In this document: positions 1 to 13,457 of the stretch, in pieces
Layout: the number at the start of each line of letters is the position of its first letter
How positions within the stretch are numbered: position 1 is the stretch's first letter
Assembly: GCA_020086605.1 (NCBI GenBank)
Contig: JACBWW010000008.1
Location: 11,744,169-11,808,168 of the forward strand
Source: Lanius collurio
Lineage: Eukaryota; Chordata; Aves; Passeriformes; Laniidae
Length of the DNA stretch: 64,000 nucleotides
Direction of reading: 5' to 3'
The notes under the pieces: generated by a model
Seen by the model: only the letters and a program-made list of their open reading frames with translations
Database searches by the model: none
Told to the model about the DNA's origin: nothing
Translations under genes and position numbers: made by a program

Positions 1-3000
1 CTTAAGTGAAGGTATCTACATCTGTGAAGTCATTACATTAATCAGGTTTAACATGTTATTTGCAAATCAGGATTCAAGCAGTTTATGTTTGCATTATTTC
101 TTTGCATGGGTTTTCTCTGTGAAAAAAAGCATGTTTCACAAAATGTTGAAGATAGCTTCAGTATTTGGTTTTGTGATTTGGATGAGTGCTTGGAAAGCTA
201 AGAATGCCAGACTTCCTCAAAAAGAAATGCATTTTCACAGACAAAGCCAGACTATATTTTTAGAAAGAAGTGGACGGAATAATTGAAGAAATTGTCCCAT
301 ATGTTGTCTCTAACAGGAGACCTCTCTCACATCCATCTCTACCATTACTAGGCAAAACTGAAAGTTATCATCACTGCACCTAGCAGCTTGACACAATATT
401 CTTTCTTCTTCTCTGTCAGTAATACCTTACCTGGCAGCAGTCATCAGGACAGAAAGATCTTACTTGCCACACGTGATCCATTGCACATAATGCCTCTGTG
501 CTACCTGGCAAGGCACATTTGTTTCATTCACAATTTCAAGTAATGCAGGGCACAAGTCTGTCTGCTTCTTAAGACCATGGCCGGGTTGAGAGGTGCTTCT
601 GTCTGCAGAGCCCCTGGGAAATTGTGTAAACTGATATCTAGCCAGGGTTCTGGCCTACAACCTGAACACTGCCCAAGTGAGAGGCATTATTCTGTCTTTC
701 TACACTTCTACATCACGTTATGGAGCATTGTTTCCCACCAACATACTGCTCCAGTTGGTTTCATTCTGCAGCGGTTATCCTGCATGAAAATTGCACTGCA
801 AGATGTGCCTTACATGGGGGGCTATGAGCATGCAGGGTTCAAGTATAAAAAAAGGTACTATTTCTATACTTCTGGACTACAACACCACAGGCTTTCTTTG
901 AGAAGCTCACCTAGACACCACCCATAAGCTCAGGCCAAAAGTTAATATAATTGTTACATGAATTTCCAGGTCTGAGTGATGCAGTGAATATTCTATTGGC
1001 CTCAGAAGTTCAGAGATCCTAAATGTACAGCTAGGCATTGTGAAAAACTTGGCCCAGAGAATTAAAGTAGTCTGGGTGAGCAAGCTATTAAGGCAATTTT
1101 AGACAGGGCAAAATTCCCTGTACTTACAAGAAGTGATCACGGTTGTTGTCTATGCTAGTGACAGAATTAAACTGAAAAAATTTGCTGTTTTAAGTAATTT
1201 ACTGCTAGTTGTAATGATTCTTCACTGCCAGTGCATTACCAGACAAATGACTTGTCACTTCCACTACAAGCAACCGGCTATTAAAGCCACTCTTTCAAGA
1301 GGGCAGAAAGCCAGCTGCTTTGATAGGCATGCTCTAGTCTCTGACTCCCGGATCAGCATACCACTCTAGGAGCCTACAGCTGAAATATGATGAGCACAAT
1401 CTGTTTCAAGTTATTCCTGATCACAGATAGCCTTCCATTAAATTTTTAATATACAACTAAGAGAAGGTTGCTCCTTTACCACATTTTGACACAGAAGTGA
1501 GTCTTTCAGAGCACAAACTACCTGTTGAGGCAAAGATTAAAATGAAGAATTGGTCACAGCTGTACCTTTCACCTCTGAATGAAATGTGGGACATTTCCAA
1601 CCTCAAGCTCTACTAGGTTGTATGTTCTCATGATTTGCTACTGTTGGCAAGTCTTGGTGATCAGTGCAGCATAGGCCCCTGTAAATGCCAAGGCTGCAAT
1701 CAGATTACAGTGCTGGAGCTGTTGAACAGTTGCCAAAAAACCCCCATGTCTCTACAACCATTGCACTGCTGTGCACTTGTTAAAAGGTTTGGGAGCAATG
1801 AGACGAACTGTTCATTCCTTTTACTCACATATTACTCAGACTAAGGAGCAGGCTTTTCTAAAATGCTTCTAATGTTTTCAAGGTTCTACTCAGGGAGTAC
1901 CTGCTGAGGAGGACTAATAGCAGTACAGTTTGGGGCTTTGCTCTCAGTGGTATTTTGAAGCTTTAGGGATTTCTGCTGTTAAAATCAAGTGGATATTTTG
2001 TAGCCAGTTTTCATATGCCTTGACTGCTTGGATATTAAAGAATTCAAATTAATGCAGTGATATAGAAAATTCTCCATTAACACCTTGACTATCTAAGAAC
2101 TCTGTTCATTACAAGAAAAGAATTTTGTAGAAGAATATTGCCTAAGGGTGTTTGAAAATTTCATCTTTAGAGAGTGTTACCACATATGTTTCTTGAGTTA
2201 CTTTTTTCAGCTGCTTCCTGTACCAGTTTTGACAGACATAAAGTGAAATTTGTCCTTCTGCCCAGAATGCAAAATAAGTCCCAGTTCACAGACTGGCTTT
2301 CTCTCAGTCCTTTAAGATTTTTTCTCTTAATGATTGCTCTTATAATACTATACATAACTTTCATATGTATCTACCATCTATCATATGGAAGGTTTCAAAT
2401 CAAGGTTTCATTTTGTAATTATATTTTGGGTTGGCTTCAAGCGAAATTGAATATGTATTCTACTAATACAAGGTGTTTCATATGTTTCTCTGCTCTCAAA
2501 AATTGTCTCCTAAACAATTCCCTGTATCTCCATATAAAGTACTACCACCATAAATTTCATGGTTTGTGAGAGCAACCACAAAAGGAAAATATATGAGCTG
2601 TGATATGGAGGGCAGTTGTTTTGTTGCTTAACTGTAAGTAGAGCGGCAGGACTTTCTTAGTCCTTCCAAATAGCCCTTTAGTAGAGGATTTATTTCACAA
2701 AACTTAATTTCTTTGTGTGAAATAAATCTGTGTTACGTAATTTTAGATTAAATAACTCTACACGAATATGCTATAAATTGACCTGCTGTTGACTTAACTG
2801 CAGGAAATGAGATTTTGAAAGTGACGTTAACAAAATAGTTAATAAGCAAAATAGCAGTTAGAAAACTTCAGCACTTACACTGACAGGCTCAAATTAGTTT
2901 CTAGTTTTGGCAGGCAGGTTTGAGATACAAAAATGCAAAATTTCTGGTGAGACTTGGTATGAAGGCACACTCATACATTCTTGTATAACTCTTTCTGTGG

Positions 3001-5745
3001 AAGACATGTACAATACTAAAAAATTCTAGTTCATTTAAAATACTGGGGTCCTACAGTGGTTCTTCTTGTACATATTAATAGCTTATATATGGAGAATTTT
3101 GTATTTCTGTTTTGTTCCTCATGGGTACTTCCATTAAATAAATCATAACAAAGTGACTTCAGCTGGAGAAATTCTGTAAAACTATGGGACTGGAGCACCA
3201 AGACCAGTGCACAGAGAGGTTTTCATGTCCAGTTTGCAGCTGGCTAACTATGCATATGCAGAGATGCTTTGGTTGAGACTCTAGGCATTGCAGCAATACA
3301 AATCGACAAGACTAGCAGCTGCACTGTCTTTTCTCTCTGCATGTTTCAGGATGGTATTCAGGAAGCTTTTATGTGCTGGTCACATGCCTTATTGTGTCCA
3401 GAGTCAGGATGAAAATCACGTTCATCAGTGACACAGAGAAAATAATCCAATTACAGCAACAGAGGGTCAGTTTTACTTCCCTGCTAGATGTAGTGAGAAA
3501 TGAGAAGGAAGAATCAGCCTTGGAATGTTCTCAATCTCTTCGTCATTCTGACTCCTGAGTTTCAAAAGCCATAAATCATAGTCAGAGAGTCTAGGGTGTT
3601 TTTCTTTTAAAGAGTCTCCTTTAAATACTTATAAAATATTTAACAAACCTTCAGTCTGGGCAGTGAGCCAAGAAATCATCACTAGGCAATACCACAGTTC
3701 AGTTCAAGACCACAGCACAACTCCAGTAGGTCATTAGACTATGGTGGTCCAGACCAGGGCACTGAGCAAACGGTTGTGGACAGAAGTCACCGTCCCAGAG
3801 GAGGAAGGGACACTGTACCTTTGCAAGCATGTAAGCAAAATTCACAGAACATGACTGAACCACAACCCATGATGCAGAATTCTAGGAGACACTAATAGCA
3901 CTTGGTGCACAGGTATATTGCTCATTATATTCCTGTGGGAAAATTGTTCAACGACTGAATTATTTCTGTTTTGTTTATTCCACATACATCACATATATAA
4001 CATACCATCCCACAGATAAAACAGCTTTGGATTAACTTTCTAATGCATTGAGGTATTTTCCAAACTACATTTGAACATTTAATCTTCTATTCAGCCCCTT
4101 CTTGTGTTGCATTCAATCTTCCCAATACTCAATACAGAGCTGTCAAATATGACTGTGGAGCATCATCTTATTTCCTTCTCCAGTTTTCTGATTTTCTGTC
4201 TCTGTTCATACTGCCTTCTTGCCTTCTTTCTATTTAGATCTTTTTCAGAGACTCAGTTTATTTATGATCTCACAGACATAGTAATCAGCAGTTGTCACCA
4301 CCCACATGTTTAAGATTAAGAAAGTGAAAAGAAAAATTGTGACATTTTCTAAGGAAGTGTTGGAACATTCTAACTTGTCTGCATTTTATTTCCTAAATAG
4401 TTCAGACAGACACACTGGGGTTTGGTTTGGTGTTTGTTTTTCTATTGTTTATAGGGTTTTTTTAAATACAGAAGTAATTTTAAAAGCATAATAATAATAG
4501 AATTACTATGTATTTCAGAACAGCACAGTCTAAAGATTTCTATGTTCTATGCAGCATGCATGTTGCATTTATATATGTTGCACAAAAATACAGACTTTTA
4601 TATCCTATGACTATATAAAGGAATTCTTATCATGAAACTCCCTGCGCTAGAAAGTTTACCGTGTTAGACTAATGGATGGGGTTTTTCTGTTATTTCTTTA
4701 TCAATACACATAAAATCCATTGTTTTAATGCCAGTCTAAGACAGTTTTTCTGGGAAATAGGTTATGTTGAGCTGGTTGAGGCAGTGGGGACTCCTTCATC
4801 TAAGCCTTTAAAGAGTCTGAGGACCTCTGTGTACTCAAAGCCTGTAAATCACCGAAAATCTCTTCAGTGAAAGGGAGCATAACTTGTCTCTTTCCAGAGA
4901 GCACTAGCACAGTTTCCAAGGACATGCTGGGAAGATCACTATCAGTAAAATAAACTGAATGCTGGCATGATCATATATTTGCAACACATTCTGCACTTCC
5001 CTGCTACGTTATTTCATTGTTTCATCAGTATCAAGCATCTCCCTGCTTTCCCACCTGCTGGGGATAGATGGTGTGAGCCCTTTGGAGCCAGTTGCTGCTG
5101 CTGACAGTAAGGAGGACCATTAATATGTAACTCCTCCTGCTGCACAACTCCAGTTATGACTGCAAAGACAAGTCAGCCAAACTTTTAAATCATGAAGTTG
5201 ATAATGCTGTAACTTACTTTCTGCTATAGCAAGAACACAATGTTCTATTCTGGGAGATGGCTGCTTCCCCAAAGTGTTCTCATTTGGCTAATGCATTTGC
5301 TGAAAGATAGGACATTATCAGCCTACGCATAAAATGCAGGAGTGGTGTTGTTTGTCCGATATGCATTATTCAGTCAGAAGGAGAAAGCTTTTCTTGTTAA
5401 AAGGAATTTTGTTGGGCTGACTTGCTGTGTCTATTATTAATAAATAACTGAAACATTATTTTAGTCATCTAAATGCAGAACGATGCATTTTATTTGCTTA
5501 AAAGCCAGAACCAGGAGAATAACCAAAAGTTAATTCTGGTAAAAAAGAATACAGTAAATTCTACAGAAAGAAGTTTGTTACAACACATTTTTACCTGCAG
5601 AAAGAGAAAGGAGAAAAAAAAAGACATTAAGGAGGAAAACAGAGTTTTGACAGTTTATGGTACTGAAATTCAACTTTTGACACTACTCTTTGTGTAAACA
5701 ACAAGGCATAAAAGGCAGGCAGGAGAAGGCCAGGCTCAAACAGAA
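1..5745. other. Intergenic AT-rich DNA, no gene recognised
   Basis: This stretch has frequent stop codons in all frames and only short open frames (up to about 130 codons) with no recognisable protein family. I saw no convincing splice-bounded exon, RNA gene or well-preserved transposon in it. It may contain decayed repeats that I cannot recognise by eye. Its place upstream of TNPO1 agrees with the long gene-poor gap before this gene in other vertebrates, but that is inference from known synteny. Confidence 0.6.
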
Positions 5746-5749
5746 TAGC

Positions 5750-7250
5750 ATTGTAGAATGGTTTGCGTTTGGAGGGACATTAAAGGTCATCTAGTTCCAA
5801 CCTCCCACCATGGGCAGGGATGCCATTCACTAGATCAGGTTGCACAAAGCCCCATCCAACCTGGCCTCAAATACTTCAGGAAGAGGCGTTCATGGCTTCT
5901 CTGGGCAACCTCTTTCAGTGTTTTGTCACCTTCTGAGTAAAGAATTTCTTCCTAACATCTAATCTAAATATGCCGTATGCCACAGTTCAGTTTCAAACCA
6001 TTACCCCTTGTCCTGACACTATCTGCTCATATAAAAAGTCTCTCTCCCTCGTTTCCATAAGTCCCCTGAAGGTACTGAAAGACTACAATGAGGTCTCTCC
6101 AAAGCCCTCTCTTCTCCAAGCTGAACAACCCTGAGTTTCTCAGCCTGTCTTCATAGGAGATGTGTTCCATCCTTTGGATCATCTTTCTCACCATCTTGTG
6201 GACCTACTCCAACAGATCCATGTCTTTCTTCGGCTGAGGACCCCACACCTGAACGCAGCACTCCAGGTATGGTATCATGAGGGCAGAGCAGAGAGGCAGA
6301 ATCCCCTTTCTCACCCTGCCTTGTGATGCAGCCCAGCACACAACTGGCTTTCTGGGCCGTGAGCACACACTGCTGGGTCATGTCCAGCTTTTCATCCCCA
6401 AGAACCCCCAAGTCCTTCTCCACAGGTCTGCTCTGCTCCCAGAGAGTTCTTCTCCCAGTCTGTATTTGTATCTGGGACTGCCCTGGCCCAGGGGCAGCAC
6501 TTTGTGCTTGGACTTGTTGAATCTCATGAGAGTCTCATGGACCCATTTCTCAAGCTTGTCCAGGTCCCTCTGGATGGTATCCCTTCCTTCTGTTGTGTCA
6601 GCTGCACTGCTCAGCTCTGTGTCATCTGCAAACCTGCTGAGGGTGCACTCAATGTCACTGTTGATGTCATTGATGAAGGTACTGAAGAGCACCAGTCCCC
6701 AGACAGACCCTTAAGAAACACCACTTCTCACTGGCCTCCACCTGGACATAGAGCCATTGACCACAAGTCTCTGGCTGTGTTCATCCAGCCAATTCCTTAT
6801 TCACTGAATAGTCCATCCATCAAATCCATGTCTCTCTGGTTTGGAGATAAGGATGTCTGGTGTGACTGCACTGAAGACCTTGCAGAAGCATAGCTAGGTA
6901 ACATTGGTCAGTCTTCCCTTGTCAGGTATTGCAGCCATCCCCTCACAGAAGACCACCAGAATGGTCAAGTGAAACCATGCTGGCTGCCTCAGGTCACGTC
7001 CTCCTTTTATATGCCTTAATGTATTTTCTAGGAGGGTCTGCTCCATGATCTGCCCAAGCACAGAGGAGAGGCTCACCAGTCTGTTGCTCCCTGGATCTTC
7101 CCTTCCTATGTTTTTACATACGGGAAAGCTGTTTCCCTTTTTCTAGTCATCAGGGACTTCATCTGACCACTAGGACTTTTCAAATACAATGGAAAGTGGC
7201 TTGGCAACAGTATCAGCCAGTTTCCCCAGGACCCCGATGCAACCCGTTGA
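5750..7250 (-). mobile_element. CR1 LINE, long 5'-truncated copy with broken reverse transcriptase
   Basis: The + strand start (5750-5840) is the reverse complement of the typical CR1 3' end, with the familiar pattern of a wrongly ordered 'tagaatggtttg...catctagttccaac' tail. Reading the minus strand upward gives CR1 ORF2 remnants: the reverse transcriptase YADD-class motif appears as FADDT at 6618-6632, preceded by FINDINSD and followed by DLDKLEKW and, further on, [18 protein letters not shown] (around 6420-6370). Further upstream the frame is broken several times, with an 'IMEQ-LLE' type segment near 7040. No intact ORF2 remains and no ORF1 is present, so the copy cannot move itself. The left boundary is good; the right boundary near 7250 is approximate because a retroviral LTR fragment begins close by. 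Confidence 0.88.
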
Positions 7251-7388
7251 GTCCCATTGACCTGTGGCTGTAAGAGATGATGAGAGCCAGGCAATAGGAT
7301 GCAGAACAGGCTCTCAAGTGTTCACTGTTGCGCCCCTTCACGCTGGACTGCAGCAGCAGCCAGATCCCCAGAAGTTCAATACATCTAC

Positions 7389-7847
7389 CGTGGTTTAGAA
7401 ACAGCACCACAACCGCCCGTTCCCTGTCCTCCTGTCCCCTATAGAGACGGACAAAAGGCAGAGATTAAGGGTTGAGATAAGAGCAATTTACTGGAAACAA
7501 CAATGAGATAAGAAAATGAACTGGAACAGTAACAATATTAACCAAAAAAAGTGTATAAAGAGAGGGCGATTTACACGAAAAATATGTTCACCCTGATCCA
7601 GTGTGGCACAACCCCAAAACAATGCGCAAAGTGGTGGACAAACCTTTCCCACCCAGGCTTTTCTTTCCAGTTGCGCTTGACACACCTCTCCTTTTTGGAA
7701 GCGAAAGTACTCCAGTTCCACAACCCACGCCCCCGGCGGGGTGTCCATGGTGTAGAATGACAACCTAGACATGCCCAGACAGCTCCAGGTTCCACCCCCT
7801 CAAGCTATTGTGGAAAAATTAACTCTGACCTGGCCAAAACCAGGACA
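7389..7847 (-). mobile_element. LTR of an avian endogenous retrovirus (ERVL-like), minus orientation
   Basis: Read on the minus strand the element starts at 7847 with TGTCCTGGTTTTGGCCAGG, a start I recognise from a very common LTR family of neoavian birds. It runs through a U3-like region with a GC-rich core (7727-7742) and reaches a 'cttatctcaaccct' segment (about 7465-7478) that matches the R/U5 part of the same family. It ends near 7389 at 'taaaccacgg'. Just beyond (7270-7388) lies sequence resembling a degraded primer-binding-site leader, so this may be a 5' LTR plus a short internal remnant and not a clean solo LTR. No coding capacity is present. Family assignment is from memory; ERVL versus another class is not certain. 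Confidence 0.68.
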
Positions 7848-8323
7848 ATATCTCACACTGTGACATTTGGAACTGATGGTTTTAACATGTGAAGTATTTT
7901 TTTCACCTTTTACAGAAACATAAATTTGGCATATCACTCACCCTGTCACTGAAGCCAACTGCATAGAAATTAAATGCTTTTCTTTTTGTCATGCTCTCTT
8001 AACAGCATTTTATTATTCTGTTTTTCTTAATTAATTCATAGTTAGAGCTTGAAAATGTGGGAAGAAATATTTGAAAATACAAAACCAATCTCTTCTCCAA
8101 CATTATTTAGCTCTGGCTTTGCTGGGAGTTAGAGAGACTGGCAAGGCTTTTATCCCCTCACTTTTCCACATGCAGGTAGTACAAGCCTTCTATTTCTGTC
8201 TCCAGTGACACATATTTGTGCTACTTTGAAGAGTGCTACCTAAATCTAACTCTCTGTCAGTTTTCCTTCAGTAGTGTTAAAAGAAACCTTTGTAAAAATG
8301 TTTGATATTTAAAGATATAAGTT
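7848..8323. other. Noncoding spacer between two LTRs
   Basis: AT-rich sequence without a recognisable exon or repeat. The flanks do not show a clear target-site duplication for either neighbouring LTR. Confidence 0.5.
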
Positions 8324-8900
8324 GATTCGCCCCAAGCCAGGCCAGGAGTCACTTCAGAGACAGAGTCAGAGAAGTGGGTATTTGCTTTATTCAGCGCTGG
8401 GTGTGTGGGGGATCGCTCCTCCAAACACACACCCCGGTACCTTTTACAATACAGTACTTATGGGTTAAATCATGAATATTCATTACATTCATTGAGACAG
8501 GTGTGGTTATACAAATTATTTCCCGTAAGCCATTAGCATACGGGTCACGCATGCGTTGTGTGTCCTGGTGGTCGCACTGAGGAAGGCTTCTCTTCTTCCT
8601 CGGGGGTCTCTGTGGTGAAGATCAGCAGTCTTCCTCATAGTGCCCTTTTCACCTTTCTCCCTGGGACATGCGTGGTCCTTTGAGGAATGATTCAGCAGTT
8701 TTTGGGATGATCCTTGTCCCTCCTATCTTAACAAGATCAGGGCGAATCCTACTTCTAAGGTCTTGTAATCAGCATTTGCTGTCTGAATTAACATTTGCTG
8801 TCTCCTCCTGTCCCCCCTATCTTGACAAAATGTAAATTCAGCTTCTTAAGTTTTGTCTCCTAATAGTTAACTGTGCTTACCTGAGTTACCCACTGACTAC
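8324..8900 (-). mobile_element. Solo LTR of an avian endogenous retrovirus, minus orientation
   Basis: The stretch differs in composition from its AT-rich flanks and resembles passerine-type LTRs with a 'tttattcagcgctgggtgtg' R/U5 segment. TTTATT at 8386-8391 gives a polyadenylation signal AATAAA on the minus strand, followed (in minus direction) by about 60 bases to the likely LTR end near 8324, which starts TG on the + strand as expected for a CA end on the minus strand. The C-rich pieces at 8815 and 8700 would lie in U3. The right boundary is approximate. No gag, pol or env sequence flanks it, so a solo LTR formed by recombination is the simplest reading. Confidence 0.65.
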
Positions 8901-11900
8901 CCCTTACTCAAAGTGACCTAGATGAAGTAAATAAAATCATTATTTGATACTTCATAAATATTATTTGATATTTAAATATGAGATATTAAGATAAACTGTG
9001 TTGGCCAAGTATTTTGTTCTTAAAATTTCTACCTTCTGTATTTCCTACAATCTGGTGTAGATATGTGCTTCTGTAGCTGTGGTTGTAGTGACATGTTGCA
9101 GTGATATTATGCCTGTTAACAAGTGGTTGTGTCAGTTTTGCATGACACAGGTGACAGGAAATAAACGGATAGATGAACAGTCTGCCTAAGCCTACTTGCA
9201 CCAACTTTCCAGTGGGAAGTCCCTTCTGTTTGGTACTAATGCCACAGTAATATACCATGGTTTTGGTTGTAGCTGTGAATGTTCATGTGATATTATGTAT
9301 TTGTACTTCAGAAAGTGCTGAACTCATGAACTATGAGGTTTACAGATGACTACACTTTATTTCTTTGAGAAATCTGGGAAATCTATTAAGAGACAGAGCA
9401 AAATATGTGATACATTCATAGAAATTCTGCAGAGTATGGACAACTTAAGCAATAGCTTAAACAAACAAACAAAACTGAAGTGCATTCAGGAGTAACACAC
9501 TTACCCTAAAAACTAAGAATAGACTTCCTGCAGGCTGGTATTTGATATTTAGTACTTCTTAATGAGATGCTTAAATTAGTGGGTTTTCGTTATTCCCAAA
9601 GCGCATACATTTTTCAATGCATCAAGAGGAAATAATTTACCAAAAAGTAACTTCCTTTAAAAAACAACATAAAAGAGAAGAGTACAAACATCTTGCAGTC
9701 TATACATTCCAACATACACAGTCAATGGCAACTGTAGTGGCAGGTCTGACTCTAAGGAGCTAAGGCAAACATGGCTATGTCAGAACTCACTCTCACAGTA
9801 AAGTACAAGTAAGCTTTTCTGTCTCAGCAGAGGAAATATCTGTGTAGGATCAGTTTCTGTGGCATCATGGAGTTTCCCACCTCCCAGTTGGTAATTTCAG
9901 AGGACAAGAAAGCATGTTTACTCAAGAGAAGCCTCTCTGCTCACCAAAGACAAACCAGTATAAAATAAACTTTCTAAGCTCTTTTTTCTTTCATGTGACT
10001 TAGGGTTTGGTGGGGTTTTGTTTGTTTCTGTGTGTTTCTGGTTTGATTTGTGGTAGGGAAGATTTCTTTAGTGTCCCAATCTCAAAAATTCTCACGTACT
10101 TTTCATGTTTTAGACGAAGCTTCACTATTCAGTAACAATCTTGAGTACTATCTCTACATATTTTTTTTTTTAATTTAATTGCATATTAATACATCTGACT
10201 GGACAACTGACAGGGTAGTTACCCCTACTATCTGTGATGAGTAAGACCTGAAAACACAGACCTGGCCAAAGAGGAAGAAAATCCTGGCCATGAGCTCCAC
10301 ACTCTTCTCCCACATACGGTGTGTTATTTGAGTATTGCTGATCTTTTCCTCCCCCTTCTATTTCATTAGCCTTAGTATTTCTTTATGTCTTCCTGACTTC
10401 ACTGCTGTCTTTTCTTTCATCCTGGAGCCTGTTTTGCACATCAGCTTGGTAGCCTGACCTTCAGCCTTAGCTCTGACCACAGCTCCTGAACAAATTCTTG
10501 GAAAGGTTCAAATTTCTCCACTTCTTTGCCTACCAGTTTCTGGAGATCTCTTGTCCTACTGAGCATGTCACTTGTCACCGGTCAAGTCTGTCCTCACCAA
10601 AATAAATATTTTCCTGCAATAGCAAGAAGGCAGTAGTGTTGTATTTTCCATGTTGAAAATTAGATGCTGAAAATGCTGTTTGTAGTGAGTGCTTTCACTT
10701 GTTCATTTTTCTTACATAAACTTCCAGCTTAGTGTAGCCAAAGGAGTCAACTGCTGGGGCATCAGACACAATGTGAAATTAAATGTGATTTTTGACAGGC
10801 CATGGAATTATAATGTTTTACAATACACCTCCATACTCGCAAAGACAGAGTAGAAGTTGAGATGCCTTCCATCACCATCAAACATCAAAATCCTAAAATG
10901 ATAGTAGAAACAGATCTCTTGTTGCTGCAGCAGCTACTGCCCTTCACTGGCTTTTCAACTCTTTCACACATTTTTGGTGGGAAAGTGACTACCAGAGTGA
11001 GAAAAGAAGGTAGATAAAGGTGGTAATTCTGGCGCCCAAGTGAGCAAGCAGGCTTTCACCTGGCTATGAGTGAAGTTTTTGCAGGGTGTCTAGAACAAAA
11101 TTAGCTTCCAAGAAGTTTTTGAAGGTAACCTTGCATGTTAAATGATAGATCATTTCATTTTACCTGCTTTCTGTTTTGCCCCACTTAATTGTACAAATCC
11201 TTGTCCATTAAGCAGTGAATTCTTAAAGCAGCAAATACAGTGAAATACTTCTTGTAGCATTTTGTTACAGTGGGTTTATGAGACCAGAGCCTTATGAATT
11301 TTGTCTTCACTGAGTACACTAACCTCTCTTCAAAAGTGCAGCGCAAGTCTATGTCAGAACAATTTCTGGGATCAGAATCACATTCACCCAGCATGAGGCA
11401 GACTTGCTGATTAATGATTTAAACAGCTCAGAGCAAGGGTTAGGTTAATTATTTTTTTATTAATTGGAATAGATAAAAGTTATGTGTCTTGTAAATAGTC
11501 AAGTTGCTCTGTCCAATAGAAGATTAATAAACCCAAAGAAGTCCTATGACTCATTAACAGAGTCTAACTAAGGCAATTTAGTGCTGAGAATGAAGTGGAT
11601 GCAGAAAAGAAGTCCTCCTCTTCTAGGCATTTTATGTAATGCAACTGTGTACATGAAGAGGAAGTAAAAACTCACCCTACTGGCAATCTGATACACCATT
11701 GATGTGTCATTGTTGACATTGCCAGAGAAATAATTTTGTCAGCAAGGGTGTGTCAGCTGTAAGGAAATACAATTTGGATTTGCTATTCTGGTTATTACAA
11801 ACAGAGATCTTTACGGTTGGACGCCAGACTCCTAAATACCCACCATTTGAATCAGCACCTCCTTTTCTTTCACAAACCAGACCTTTTTGTGTTCTTCAGC

Positions 11901-12781
11901 ACCCTTATTTGTGATTTTTTGGGATATTTTTTGAACCCTTTTGGAAGATTGTTTCCCCAGCATTATGCTGCATACAGGCTGCCTCAGAACTGACTTCTTG
12001 GAGTTCTGAAGGACAGAGAGAAAATAGGGTACAAAATGGAGAAAGTAGAAAATAAATAGATGTGTATGAGGAAAAGGAAAAGAACCTGAAATAATTTTCT
12101 AGGAGATTAACTATACCTGTAGTCCTAGTCAGTCCTTGGTGTCTCATTCTCCCAGTAATACAAATATGTATGTTTCTGTTCTATTGAATCAATGTAATTA
12201 TGTACATCTGCTTCCCAGTCTGTCTAACTTATTCCCAACTATTTATTTTCAGATGGAACTTCCCACAGTGGAATGGTCCATAACTTTAAAATTTTCACAC
12301 TGGTTTCATTCAAAACCTCATCAGTTAATTTTTGACATCAAATAATCCTTCAGGACAGAGCCAATGTAAACTTTTTAAGCAAAGTAACTGGAAAAAAAAT
12401 CAGTTTGTCAATTTGTCTAAAACTGCTTTTTCATTCTCATGCTCCAGAGAAATTCCTGCAGAAGATACTATATTATAATTTTAATAATTACTGGGTCGTT
12501 TTAGTATACAAGCTTGCTTTGGTTGCCACATTAATTACCAGATAGCTGTAAATTAGGAAAAAATTGCTCCTAAAAGCATTTAGCATTTCAGCAAACACTT
12601 CATGATGTTATCAGCACTGCAGTTTTATACCCTCGAATTAGTAACTGGAATTATATGCTATTCTATGCCGCAAATTTATGCCAATATTCAGGCAAACGGT
12701 GTCCTGGATTTTTACGGTATTTTTATTATATTGATTTTCAACATATATTTAGGCATTTGCAAATCCAAACATCATTTTTAG
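8901..12781. other. Intergenic noncoding DNA
   Basis: No exon, RNA gene or well-preserved repeat was recognised. Short T and A homopolymers occur (for example near 10165). Open frames are short and unlike known proteins. Confidence 0.55.
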
Positions 12782-13457
12782 TGTCTCAGATTTATTGAAA
12801 AACTGGTTGAACTCTTGACCCAGGAAACAAACGAAGGTCTCTCTGCGCCTTTCGCACGGAGCCCCGGCGTACCCCCAGTCCGAGGGAAACGCAGCGTTAG
12901 TTCGGCAGCGCTGCGGCTGCGACCTTGACCGCAGAACGGGCGCGGGCTGGGCGCGCTCGCTTTTCCTCCATAGTCCAAATCCACGTTAACCCAGAAGGCA
13001 AAGGAAGAGAGAGGGGCTTCTCGTTTGGGTTCCAACAAGTTTATTGTCGGGGGGACCAGTGACCAGAAGTCAACCTGACCCCAGACCAGATTCAAAAGCC
13101 CCGGACTCACCCCCGTCACAGTTTTGTCGGAGAGTGTAACCAGGCGGGGAAAAGGAAGACAACCAATGAAATACATGCTGGGGGAGGATACAATTCAGCC
13201 AGAACCGATGGGGAAAACTGGGAGGCGGGAGGTACAACAGGGAGCTAATGAATAACTGAGTAAACCCGAGCTTTCCAGAACAGGGGGCGGCAGTTTGGGT
13301 CCGGCTGCCACCCGGGGGGTGCGGTTTAGGCTTCTGAGCTGCCACCGACCCAACTTGTGACTCGCTCTCCTGGGGAAACGAAACCCTTGGGAGGGCCCAA
13401 GGTTGACTGACGTTGTGCTGCGCGGGCCCAGCCGTGGGCCGGGACATCGGAACAACA
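12782..13457 (-). mobile_element. CpG-rich LTR of an endogenous retrovirus, minus orientation
   Basis: About 670 bases of GC- and CpG-rich sequence sit abruptly in AT-rich DNA. On the minus strand it starts TGTTGTTCCGATG at 13457 and ends with CA at 12783/12782, the usual LTR ends. It carries a CCAAT-type box (ATTGG in minus reading near 13165) and a polyadenylation signal from TTTATT at 13040-13045; a second one lies at 12791-12796 close to the end. The overlapping minus-strand open frames (up to 138 codons) are unlike known proteins and are what GC-rich DNA gives by chance. I found no clear target-site duplication. The many intact CpGs suggest a fairly recent insertion or lack of germline methylation. 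The alternative is an orphan CpG-island promoter. Confidence 0.6.

Noticed and set aside
2174..2569. Plus-strand open frame of 131 codons with hydrophobic stretches
   Set aside because: AT-rich DNA readily gives Leu/Ile/Phe-rich frames; no family resemblance or splice context was seen.
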